From assembly GCF_032773895.1 (NCBI RefSeq), contig NZ_CP120416.1, forward strand, positions 2,726,001 through 2,790,000: DNA of 64,000 nucleotides. Direction: 5' to 3'. The stretch is from Teredinibacter sp. KSP-S5-2 (lineage in GTDB: Bacteria > Pseudomonadota > Gammaproteobacteria > Pseudomonadales > Cellvibrionaceae). The notes below the pieces were generated by a model that made no database searches, was not told where the DNA came from, and worked only from the letters and a program-made list of their open reading frames with translations. Below, one piece after another: positions 36,048-43,896 of the stretch. A program made the translations under genes and the position numbers. Every line of letters begins with the position of its first letter. Positions within the stretch are counted from its first letter, which is position 1.

Positions 36048-36749
36048 TTATTGGCTACTTACACGAAGAGCCCCGGCCGCAGCCAGGGGAGCCAGCATTA
36101 AAGATACGCAAAAAAATATGCCCAGTACGGCTATTTGTCCCAAAAAAGGAAAACCGTCCACCGCGTTGCGGACAGCGCCAGAACCAAAAATCAAAACCGG
36201 CACATACAGAGGCATAACGATGAGCGATAATAGCAGCCCACCTCGACGCAACGCCACCGTCAAAGCGGCCCCAATTCCCCCAATTAAACTTAAAGAGCCC
36301 GTCCCCAATAAAAGCGAGCCCAATAAAGCAAAGTAAGCCTCATCTGGCAAGGCCATCATGATACCAAGTATCGGGGCAAGCAAAGTCAAGGGTAACCCGG
36401 TCATTAGCCAATGCACTAAAACCTTCACCAACACTAACCAATATAATGGCTGACCGGAAACCATCATCTGCTCAAGAGAGCCATCGTCATAATCCCCCTC
36501 GAATAGCTTATCCAAGGATAGCAGGGTCGCTAACAAAGCCACGACCCAAATCATTCCTGGCGCAATACCGGATAACACATTGGATTCAGGGCTTACTCCC
36601 AAAGGAATAAACATGGTTACCGTCAACAGGAAAATCAGCGGGTTGGCAATATCTCCGCGATTGCGAAAAGCAATCAGTACTTCACGCCGAAAACTTCGAG
36701 CCAAGACCTGCCCAATTCCCGGCATGGTCTGGAAGTGCTTATCCGACAT
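36048..36749 (-). CDS. ccmB: Heme exporter protein CcmB
   Basis: 233 aa with six membrane helices; ABC transporter permease partner of CcmA in releasing holo-CcmE. SFRREVLIAFRNRGDIANPLIFLLTVTMFIPLGVSPES is typical of its N-terminus. AGGGGAGGA precedes the ATG. It overlaps the ccmA stop by 11 bp. Confidence 0.95.
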   Translation of the reverse strand: MSDKHFQTMPGIGQVLARSFRREVLIAFRNRGDIANPLIFLLTVTMFIPLGVSPESNVLSGIAPGMIWVVALLATLLSLDKLFEGDYDDGSLEQMMVSGQPLYWLVLVKVLVHWLMTGLPLTLLAPILGIMMALPDEAYFALLGSLLLGTGSLSLIGGIGAALTVALRRGGLLLSLIVMPLYVPVLIFGSGAVRNAVDGFPFLGQIAVLGIFFCVSLMLAPLAAAGALRVSSQ

Positions 36750-37395
36750 AAACTTCCTCCCCTACTTCATCACCTGCCAGAAAATCTGCGACATTCAAGA
36801 TACTGAGACCATCGATTGATATTGGTTGGTGGGAAGTCATAAGCACAATGCCACCCTCTTGCGTATGATGGCCAATTAATTCTTCCAGATTCTTGACGCC
36901 TTGCACATCAATTGCAGTGAAAGGCTCATCCAATATCCAAACTGGCACAGCAGTGCAATACAGTCTGGCCAGTGCTGCACGACGCTGTTGGCCGGCAGAC
37001 ATCTGCTGACAGGGAATATCCTCGTAGCCTCGCAGCCCTACGGTTTCCAATGCTCGGGGAAATAATGACGGATCATCACTTTTCACCACACCGTTAATGC
37101 CGAAATACCAGCTCAGATTTTCCATTGGAGTAAGAGACACTTTGATTCCTGGATGGTGCCCCAGATATAACATCGACGAACGAAATTCATAACCTGATGC
37201 TGGCACACCACACCACAAAACCTCACCATCTGTAGGTGTTAACAGGCCCGCGATAATTTTCAGCAAGGTCGTTTTGCCAACACCGTTTGGTCCGGCAATT
37301 TGGACAACGCTGCCCGCCTTAAACTGAGCATTCATGCCTGAAAACAACGGCAAATCATCCCGCTCAAAGCGTAAATTAGATAGGGTTAACTCCAT
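36739..37395 (-). CDS. ccmA: Cytochrome c maturation ABC ATPase CcmA
   Basis: 218 aa ABC ATPase: Walker A AGPNGVGKTTLLK, signature MSAGQQRRAALARL, Walker B VWILDEPFTAID and the switch His in TSHQP. The open frame extends to 37428, but the ATG at 37395 (MELTLSNLRFERDDLPLF) matches family starts. First gene of ccmABCDEFG; divergent from a FliK-like gene, with 144 bp between. Confidence 0.95.
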   Translation of the reverse strand: MELTLSNLRFERDDLPLFSGMNAQFKAGSVVQIAGPNGVGKTTLLKIIAGLLTPTDGEVLWCGVPASGYEFRSSMLYLGHHPGIKVSLTPMENLSWYFGINGVVKSDDPSLFPRALETVGLRGYEDIPCQQMSAGQQRRAALARLYCTAVPVWILDEPFTAIDVQGVKNLEELIGHHTQEGGIVLMTSHQPISIDGLSILNVADFLAGDEVGEEVYVG

Positions 37396-37539
37396 ATCGG
37401 ATCCAAAAAAGTTATACACCACTGGCAATAAAGGCCGGCATTATACCCGAGGGGAATAAGGTTTTCTCATAAAAAGCCGATAATCCATGAAACCTCGTGC
37501 CAAACTGAAAAGTAACACTGAATTAACTAAGCTAAGTGT

Positions 37540-39213
37540 ATGGATTTAACCCCTTCAATTAAAAATGCATTGCAAACCCTAACCAGCACTGTAGCGAACG
37601 ATCCAGCGCTATCAGCAAAAGCCGGAACCCAGATACACGCCATAGTTAGCCAGGTACAAAAACTCTCTGCGGAAGAGCAACAAACACTGCTCAACTTAAT
37701 TGCCAAAGCGGCAACCAATAATTTGGGCAATTTACTGAAACAACCCACAAAAACAGCGGCCTCTACAACCACAACAAGCTCAACATCCTTATTACCAACT
37801 AATTCGACAGGAAACACCACAGCAGAACCGGGTGCGCCAAAGGATCTGCAGACGTTAATCACAACCAAACAAAGCCTATACGCCATTCAATTGCTTGTCG
37901 GCCGTAAACAAATACTGACTATCTCACCAACGCCGTTACCCACCCAGCATAAAGTAAAACTACAGGTTACAGAGTCTGGCCAACTTCAATTATTGGATAC
38001 TAATAGGCCAGCGGTACAACAACCGAAAACAACCGGACACCCACTATTGAACACCACGCAGGGAAAAGCCGCAGCCAACTCAGTAACGCAACAAAGCAAT
38101 CCGAATGCTCCCCCACCATCCACGTTAAAAATAAACTCAGCCGGCATGAATGAGTTACAAGGTGCACTGAAAAGCTATATGCCAAAGCAACAACCGTTAA
38201 GCCATTTAGTCAGCACCCTAATAAAAACCGCACCACAACTAACAAACCTAGGCAAAAGCAACATTATTCCGCCTAAAGTTGCCGTACAAGTCGAAAAAAT
38301 ATTGGCCAGCCTGGTAAATGCCAAACAGGAAATGGCCACAGAAAACGTAAAGCAGGCACTAAATACCAGTGGCTCCTTTCTTGAACGAGGGCTCAGCACC
38401 CACATCGCGCAAAGAACAAGCCGGGCTCTGCTGCCATCCAATCAGCCATCACCTGAAGCATTAAATCGCCCAATTACTCGAGCTTCAACAGAGCAACAAA
38501 ACAAAAATCTCGACCAGGATTTAAAAGCCCAACTACTTCGTTTGACTCAAGTGACAGAAGAAGCATTACAAACCAGCCAACATAACATCGGAAGCAGACC
38601 CACTTTAACAACCAGCAACGATGCCATCGACAAAGTTCTGAACAACCTGTTACTACTATTTGGCAAACCCAACACCAAATCATCAGTTGAAGGTAAAAAA
38701 GACCTTGTACTCCGCGCACTCACCCAATTAAGCCAGGCGGGCATCGCCAAAATCACAACGCAACAAATACAGAAAATCATATCCTCCTTCAGCGAAGGTC
38801 AAGCCCCAATCGGTGGACAGATTGAATTACCGTTAAGATTTGGCGAGGCCATAATTCCGCTATCGCTGGCAATATACGAAACACCGACAAAAGATGAAAA
38901 AGTAGAAGAAGATAAAAAAGACAAAAAAAATTCAAATAAAAGACGGCGACAATGGAACTTGTTTATGGAGTTTGACCTTGATGATATTGGCTGGTTTTCG
39001 TGCGAGGTCACCACATTGGATGAAAAAGTAAAAACCAAAATGTGGGCAGAAAAAGACGATACCAAAACCGCGGCCAGAAAACGTCTGGATGAACTCAAAC
39101 AAAAGCTGGTCGACAGCGGCATTCAGGTAGAAGACATTCAAGTATTGGATGGCATACCACCTAAGAAACCAAACTACGAAATCACACACAACTTGGTAGA
39201 TATCACCACATGA
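37540..39213 (+). CDS. FliK-like hook-length control protein
   Basis: 557 aa. The N-terminal part is helical; a long Thr/Asn/Gln/Pro-rich low-complexity region spans about residues 60-330; the C-terminal third (from GGQIELPLRFGEAIIPLSLAIYE) has the Flg_hook domain pattern with a basic KKDKKNSNKRRRQWN insert and LFMEFDLDDIGWFSCEV. It is translated with the next gene (ATGA overlap), which encodes a FlhB C-terminal-like domain. The same pair stands beside ccm genes in Pseudomonas. Classical FliK measures the hook; this version may have a related, unproven role. No other flagellar gene is in the window. Confidence 0.75.
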   Translation: MDLTPSIKNALQTLTSTVANDPALSAKAGTQIHAIVSQVQKLSAEEQQTLLNLIAKAATNNLGNLLKQPTKTAASTTTTSSTSLLPTNSTGNTTAEPGAPKDLQTLITTKQSLYAIQLLVGRKQILTISPTPLPTQHKVKLQVTESGQLQLLDTNRPAVQQPKTTGHPLLNTTQGKAAANSVTQQSNPNAPPPSTLKINSAGMNELQGALKSYMPKQQPLSHLVSTLIKTAPQLTNLGKSNIIPPKVAVQVEKILASLVNAKQEMATENVKQALNTSGSFLERGLSTHIAQRTSRALLPSNQPSPEALNRPITRASTEQQNKNLDQDLKAQLLRLTQVTEEALQTSQHNIGSRPTLTTSNDAIDKVLNNLLLLFGKPNTKSSVEGKKDLVLRALTQLSQAGIAKITTQQIQKIISSFSEGQAPIGGQIELPLRFGEAIIPLSLAIYETPTKDEKVEEDKKDKKNSNKRRRQWNLFMEFDLDDIGWFSCEVTTLDEKVKTKMWAEKDDTKTAARKRLDELKQKLVDSGIQVEDIQVLDGIPPKKPNYEITHNLVDITT

Positions 39214-39494
39214 GTATGAATTTAACACCAGACAAACTCAGCAAAGCTGTTGCACTCTTTTATGACGGGAAAGAGGCTCCGGTAGTATCCGCTAAGGGCG
39301 AAGGGTTAACAGCAGAAGAAATAATAAAAGTCGCCCAGGAAAATGATGTTCCCTTGTGTGATAACGCGGCGCTGGTTGAACTTCTGGCGCAACTGGAGTT
39401 AGGCGATAGCATCCCCCATTCGCTTTACACTGCAGTCGCCCACATCATTGCCTTTGCCTATAAACTACAACTTGACCTTGGAAAAACCTATTAG
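39210..39494 (+). CDS. FlhB C-terminal domain-like protein (FhlX type)
   Basis: 94 aa corresponding to the cytoplasmic C-terminal domain of the export switch protein FlhB/YscU. It has DKLSKAVALFYDGKEAPVVSAKGEGLTAEEI and DNAALVELLAQLELGDSIP, but lacks the membrane part and the NPTH autocleavage motif, so it resembles FlhB after cleavage. Overlaps the FliK-like gene by 4 bp and, convergently, the rhombosortase gene by 30 bp. Confidence 0.85.
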   Translation: MSMNLTPDKLSKAVALFYDGKEAPVVSAKGEGLTAEEIIKVAQENDVPLCDNAALVELLAQLELGDSIPHSLYTAVAHIIAFAYKLQLDLGKTY

Positions 39495-40073
39495 CTTTTC
39501 CACACAACAATAAACCAACCCTACAATCAAGCCATACATATGCGCATCAACGATGACAGCTCCATCAATCACATTGGATAGATGCATTGCATCAAAACCC
39601 GGTAGCTGCTCTCGCACCACTTTTCCGATGACAAAAAGCAACACAAAAACATATACCCATTTCAATCGCCCTTTTACCTGACCAAATTCGTGAAATAAGC
39701 CGATCACAAGCAGGCCATGCAAAGTTCCAGAAAAACCAACATAACTGGATACCCCTGGCGAGAATAAATACAAACACATACCAACCAGCAAAGAAAATAA
39801 CAATGAGGTATAAAACCAAATTTTGGATGAAACAGAAAACACAAAAGGAAAAAACAAAAACACAGACATATTAAGCAAAAAATGCATAGTATTAAGGTGC
39901 GCAAAATGCCCACTCAACAAACGCCATACTTCGCCATCAGCAATTGCCTGTCGCTGATAATTTAATAAATTGTGAGAAAACCATTCAATGGTAGACACAA
40001 CCACAATAAGTACCACAACCAAACCGTAGTACTTATTTTGCTGAAAAAAATGTTTTAACCAAACCTTTAGCAC
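39465..40073 (-). CDS. rrtA: Rhombosortase (rhomboid-family serine protease)
   Basis: About 202 aa with six membrane helices. WRLLSGHFAHLNTMHFLLN is the rhomboid helix 2 pattern; the catalytic Ser is in YVGFSGTLHG and the His in VDAHMYGLIVGL, the compact rhombosortase form. These enzymes process proteins carrying a C-terminal GlyGly-CTERM tail, usually exported by type II secretion. No such substrate is in the window. The start is uncertain: the frame opens at a GTG at 40124; I chose the GTG at 40073 because CAGG stands 5 nt before it. Confidence 0.8.
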   Translation of the reverse strand: MLKVWLKHFFQQNKYYGLVVVLIVVVSTIEWFSHNLLNYQRQAIADGEVWRLLSGHFAHLNTMHFLLNMSVFLFFPFVFSVSSKIWFYTSLLFSLLVGMCLYLFSPGVSSYVGFSGTLHGLLVIGLFHEFGQVKGRLKWVYVFVLLFVIGKVVREQLPGFDAMHLSNVIDGAVIVDAHMYGLIVGLVYCCVEKLIGFSKVKL

Positions 40074-40220
40074 ACACAGACCTGAGCAATTCCAACTAAT
40101 GATACTGGTGCAAAGACAGCACACCCCATAATAAAATAAACATTAGCAACACAACTAAACCCTTAACACAATAGATGCAATAATGCCTTTGCCCATAACG
40201 CTATCCTGGCTAGGCTAAAG

Positions 40221-40850
40221 TTATTCAGGGTATATCACTCCTGTACCACCTAAACCACAGTAACCGTTTGGATTTTTTGCCAGATATTGTTGGTGGTATT
40301 CCTCAGCATAATAAAATTCACCTATCGGCAAAATTTCGGTGGTGATTGAATCAAACTCCTGCTCCACTAAAACAGACTGATACAGTTTAAGCGAGGCTTC
40401 AGCGGCTGCTTTTTGTTCTTCTGTCGAATAATAAATCCCTGATCGATATTGAGTACCAACATCATTGCCCTGTCGCATACCCTGTGTCGGGTCATGAGAC
40501 TGCCAAAACACTTTTAACACATCAGCAAAGCTTACCTTTTCGGGGTCATACACCACCAAGACCACTTCATTGTGACCGGTAAAACCGGAGCAGACTTCCT
40601 CATAGGTGGGGTTTGGCGTATAGCCTGCGGCGTACCCCACCGCGGTCACATATACACCGTCCAGTTGCCAGAATTTTCGTTCCGCGCCCCAGAAACAACC
40701 CAACCCAAACACCACCTGCTGCATGCCTTCAGGAAAAGGAGGATGGATAGAATGCTGATGCACAAAATGATGACTTGCGGTGTTAATCGGGTCCGCTCGA
40801 CCAGGTAATGACTGATCAGGCAAAGGCATAACCGTTTTTTTTCTGTACAT
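40221..40850 (-). CDS. msrA: Peptide methionine-S-sulfoxide reductase MsrA
   Basis: 209 aa from the ATG at 40850, which has GGAG 9 nt upstream; the frame continues to 40943, but that extension overlaps the upstream gene and is not family-like. The reductase site is [14 protein letters not shown] with catalytic Cys; [31 protein letters not shown]-like GHNEVV and YRSGIYY are typical. Repairs oxidised methionine. It follows a methyltransferase gene by 29 bp. Confidence 0.96.
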   Translation of the reverse strand: MYRKKTVMPLPDQSLPGRADPINTASHHFVHQHSIHPPFPEGMQQVVFGLGCFWGAERKFWQLDGVYVTAVGYAAGYTPNPTYEEVCSGFTGHNEVVLVVYDPEKVSFADVLKVFWQSHDPTQGMRQGNDVGTQYRSGIYYSTEEQKAAAEASLKLYQSVLVEQEFDSITTEILPIGEFYYAEEYHQQYLAKNPNGYCGLGGTGVIYPE

Positions 40851-40879
40851 TCTTATGTCTCCAGACCTGTTCTTTGTAT

Positions 40880-41509
40880 TTACGCTTCTACCGGTATATC
40901 CAATACAATACCAGAGGCATTGTAAGGTGCCGGCACCGCCCAATTTTCGTACACCGCTTCCAGGTTATCAACACTCCTTTCCGCCATTTCGCGAAACGTC
41001 GGCCGTCCTGGGTCGGTCAAAACCACCCGCACATGGCCAACCTGATACGCCCGACGCACCAGGTTATACAACGGGTTGACCATGGAATCCCAAAAGCAAA
41101 TGTCCGCACCAATCACCATATCAAACTCAGCCAAATCCTGTTTGCGAACCTTCTCATAACGGCACTTCCAGGTTTCTACTTCTACGCCGTTGATCTCTGC
41201 GTGATGCTGCAAAAAGGGAAACACAGAACTATCCGCGTCCAATGCAGTTACCTGCGCCTGAAATTGCTTGGCGCAATAAATCCCGGACAACCCCCAACCA
41301 CACCCCACTTCCAATATTTTGCAGCCAGCTTCCGGAGGAAATTCGTTCAAATAATCCATCAATAGAAAACTCGATTTCCACACTTTGTTCCCATGAATTT
41401 TCGGCGAGTCAGTTTGGCGACGTAAACGACGAATATCCGTGTGACCGTTTTGCAATATACGCAAACCAAATGCACTGCGTTCATACTTGTTCATCGGTAT
41501 ATCCGACAT
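40880..41509 (-). CDS. SAM-dependent methyltransferase
   Basis: 209 aa class I methyltransferase. The SAM-binding motif [17 protein letters not shown] is followed by acidic motif II VTALDAD and by [13 protein letters not shown]. The fold is like protein-lysine or small-molecule methyltransferases of the METTL/PrmA-like branch; the substrate is unknown. The pairing with msrA on one transcript suggests a link with methionine or oxidative damage metabolism, but this is only context. Confidence 0.82.
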   Translation of the reverse strand: MSDIPMNKYERSAFGLRILQNGHTDIRRLRRQTDSPKIHGNKVWKSSFLLMDYLNEFPPEAGCKILEVGCGWGLSGIYCAKQFQAQVTALDADSSVFPFLQHHAEINGVEVETWKCRYEKVRKQDLAEFDMVIGADICFWDSMVNPLYNLVRRAYQVGHVRVVLTDPGRPTFREMAERSVDNLEAVYENWAVPAPYNASGIVLDIPVEA

Positions 41510-41610
41510 TCATCAACCCCCATTGATTAAAAATAACTCAGACATGTAATGCAACTTGCAATGACAACATTGCTTGGCATAATGCCAGGATAATCTATCT
41601 TTATTAATAA

Positions 41611-43140
41611 ATGACTTTGCCTTCGGGCCAACATAGCGCAGCACCGTCCATGCCAGATTTCGATTCCCCTTATTTTGCCGCAATTGATTTAGGATCAAAC
41701 AGTTTTCATATGCTGGTTGTCCGTTTAAATGGAGACAAGATCGACATTATCGACCGGGAAAAGGAAATGGTGCAAATTGCCCGCGGCATGCAGGCAAATG
41801 GCACTCTGGATGCAGACGCAGAGCAACGAGCTTTGGAGTGCCTGACCCGCTTCTCTGAACGCATTCGCACCATCCCCAACGCACAGGTTCGAGCAGTGGG
41901 AACCAAAGCCCTGAGAGCCGCCAAGAACGCAAAAAAATTCCTGCGTAGAGCGGAAGAAGCCTTAGGCACATCAGTTCAAATTATTTCCGGTTACGAGGAA
42001 GCGCGTCTGGTGTACACCGGGCTGTCAAATACTGTAACCAATGATGACCATCAGCGCTTAGTTATCGATATCGGCGGTGGTAGCACCGAGTTCGTTATTG
42101 GCAAATCCTATGACGCAATCATGCTGGAAAGCCTCCCTCTGGGTTGTGTTACCTACAGCGAAAGCTTCCGACTCCGTGACGATACGCTCACCGCAGCCAG
42201 TATGAAACGCGCATACCTGGCCGCCTGCAATGAACTGGAAGCAATACGTAAAAACTACCTGAGAAAAGGTTGGGACATCGCCTACGGAACCTCTGGAACC
42301 ATGCGAGCTATTGCTGAACTGGTTGCCGAGCGTGATGGCGGCGCAGTGATCACCAAAGAATCACTGGAAGCCGTCATTCAACAAGTCATCAAGGACGGCG
42401 GCGTCAACAACGATGCCATTACCAAACTCAGACAAGATGTACTGCCCGGTGGTCTCGCTGTATTACAAGCGATATTCGACGAACTCAAGCTGTCGACAAT
42501 ACACGTTGCAAATGCAACGCTGAAAGAAGGTTTGGTGTATGACACCATTGGCCGGTTCAGTGATCATGACTCCCGTGTAGCAACTATTGCCCAACTTAAA
42601 CAACGCTATGAAATTGATGATGACCAGGCACAACGGGTCAGTAAAACCGCACTATCGTTGTGGCAACAATTGGACGCTCCCGATCTGCCCGGCGTATCAA
42701 GGACCAAAATTTTACGCTGGGCAGCAGAACTTCACGAGATAGGCCTGAGTATTTCCCATACCGGGTTCCACCATCACGGTTACTACATACTCAGACACAG
42801 TGACCTGGCGGGCTTTGGTCGTTATGAACAGTATATTCTTGCAAACCTGGTTCGCTCACACAGGAAAAAGCTGTCACTTATCCGTTTTGACGAACTGGAT
42901 AAACATGCTGTGGCAGCATTTGTTCCACTTCTTCTGTGCCTCCGCCTGTCCGTAAAATTACATCGACACAGGGAAGATATCGAAGAGCTTCCCTCGTTGA
43001 GTATCAAAGACAAAAAAATTGTACTGACATTTAACCAGGACTGGCTCGATGCTCACCCATTAACGCAATCCGGGCTGGAACAGGAAATCAGCAGCCTGAA
43101 AAATATTGGTCTGGAATTACAAGTTAAAGGTGTTCAATGA
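41611..43140 (+). CDS. ppx: Exopolyphosphatase
   Basis: 509 aa of the ASKHA-fold Ppx/GppA family, removing terminal phosphate from polyphosphate. Motifs: AIDLGSNSFHMLVVR (phosphate 1), VGTKALRAAKNAKKF, VIDIGGGSTEFVIG (phosphate 2) and YGTSGTMRAI; the C-terminal half is HD-like (AAELHEIGLSISHTGFHHHGYYIL). Length matches E. coli Ppx better than GppA. Neither the ATG at 41611 nor the one at 41650 has a strong ribosome site. Confidence 0.9.
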   Translation: MTLPSGQHSAAPSMPDFDSPYFAAIDLGSNSFHMLVVRLNGDKIDIIDREKEMVQIARGMQANGTLDADAEQRALECLTRFSERIRTIPNAQVRAVGTKALRAAKNAKKFLRRAEEALGTSVQIISGYEEARLVYTGLSNTVTNDDHQRLVIDIGGGSTEFVIGKSYDAIMLESLPLGCVTYSESFRLRDDTLTAASMKRAYLAACNELEAIRKNYLRKGWDIAYGTSGTMRAIAELVAERDGGAVITKESLEAVIQQVIKDGGVNNDAITKLRQDVLPGGLAVLQAIFDELKLSTIHVANATLKEGLVYDTIGRFSDHDSRVATIAQLKQRYEIDDDQAQRVSKTALSLWQQLDAPDLPGVSRTKILRWAAELHEIGLSISHTGFHHHGYYILRHSDLAGFGRYEQYILANLVRSHRKKLSLIRFDELDKHAVAAFVPLLLCLRLSVKLHRHREDIEELPSLSIKDKKIVLTFNQDWLDAHPLTQSGLEQEISSLKNIGLELQVKGVQ

Positions 43141-43844
43141 TCATTCGTATCATTCTTGCCGGATTAATTCTCACCACACTCTTCTATGGCTATGCCCAGC
43201 TTAAAAAACTTCCACCAAAAAAACGCAAAGCCCTGCTGTTCAAATATGTATTCTGGGCAATACTGATTCTTTTGATTGCAGCGGTGCTCACAGGAAGGCT
43301 CCATTGGCTCGGAGCAGCGGTAGCCGCACTGTTCGGTATAGCCAAGTTTGGCCTATCCAACTTAGGACGCCTACTGCCTATGCTCGGCTTCTTACGCCGC
43401 ACCGGCACCTTTGGCAACCCAAAATTTTCAACGCCACACCTGGAAGCCCAAATCAATATTGAAACCGGAGAAATATCCGGAAGCATTCTTTCCGGCCCAC
43501 ATTCGGGGAAATGTTTTTCCGAGCTAACCCCAGACCAGCTTAATGAACTCGTCGAGTTTTATCGAGACAAAGACCTTCGATCTCACTATTTAATCCGTGT
43601 GCTCCAACAACGGGCAGGCAGTACTCAGCAGCACAGCAGAGAGGATTATTCCAACGTACGCGCGCCTTCCATACAAGAAGCCGAACAGGTTTTAGGGTTA
43701 AATAAAGGATATTCCCGGCAAGATGTAATACACTCACATCGTAAACTCATTCAAAAACTACATCCAGATCGAGGCGGTAACGACTATTTGGCTTCACGAG
43801 TCAATCAGGCAAAAGATGTTTTGCTGAAACACTTAGAAAAATAA
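43137..43844 (+). CDS. Membrane-anchored J-domain protein
   Basis: 235 aa. Two N-terminal membrane helices (residues ~3-19 and 36-64), a middle part with FSELTPDQLNELVEFYRDKD, and a C-terminal J domain with the HPD motif in IQKLHPDRGGNDYLASRVNQAKDVLL. The arrangement resembles Tim14/Pam18-type J proteins, which recruit DnaK to a membrane. Its ATG overlaps the ppx stop (ATGA), so the two are coupled. Confidence 0.85.
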   Translation: MIIRIILAGLILTTLFYGYAQLKKLPPKKRKALLFKYVFWAILILLIAAVLTGRLHWLGAAVAALFGIAKFGLSNLGRLLPMLGFLRRTGTFGNPKFSTPHLEAQINIETGEISGSILSGPHSGKCFSELTPDQLNELVEFYRDKDLRSHYLIRVLQQRAGSTQQHSREDYSNVRAPSIQEAEQVLGLNKGYSRQDVIHSHRKLIQKLHPDRGGNDYLASRVNQAKDVLLKHLEK

Positions 43845-43896
43845 CTCAGCCAGTTACCCACCCCACAACAGACACATTTTTATTATTGAGGTTTAA

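Noticed and set aside
37527-37886. 119-codon minus-strand frame opposite the FliK-like gene
   Set aside because: Val/Cys-rich product mirroring the Thr/Asn-rich region of the plus-strand gene; no family features.
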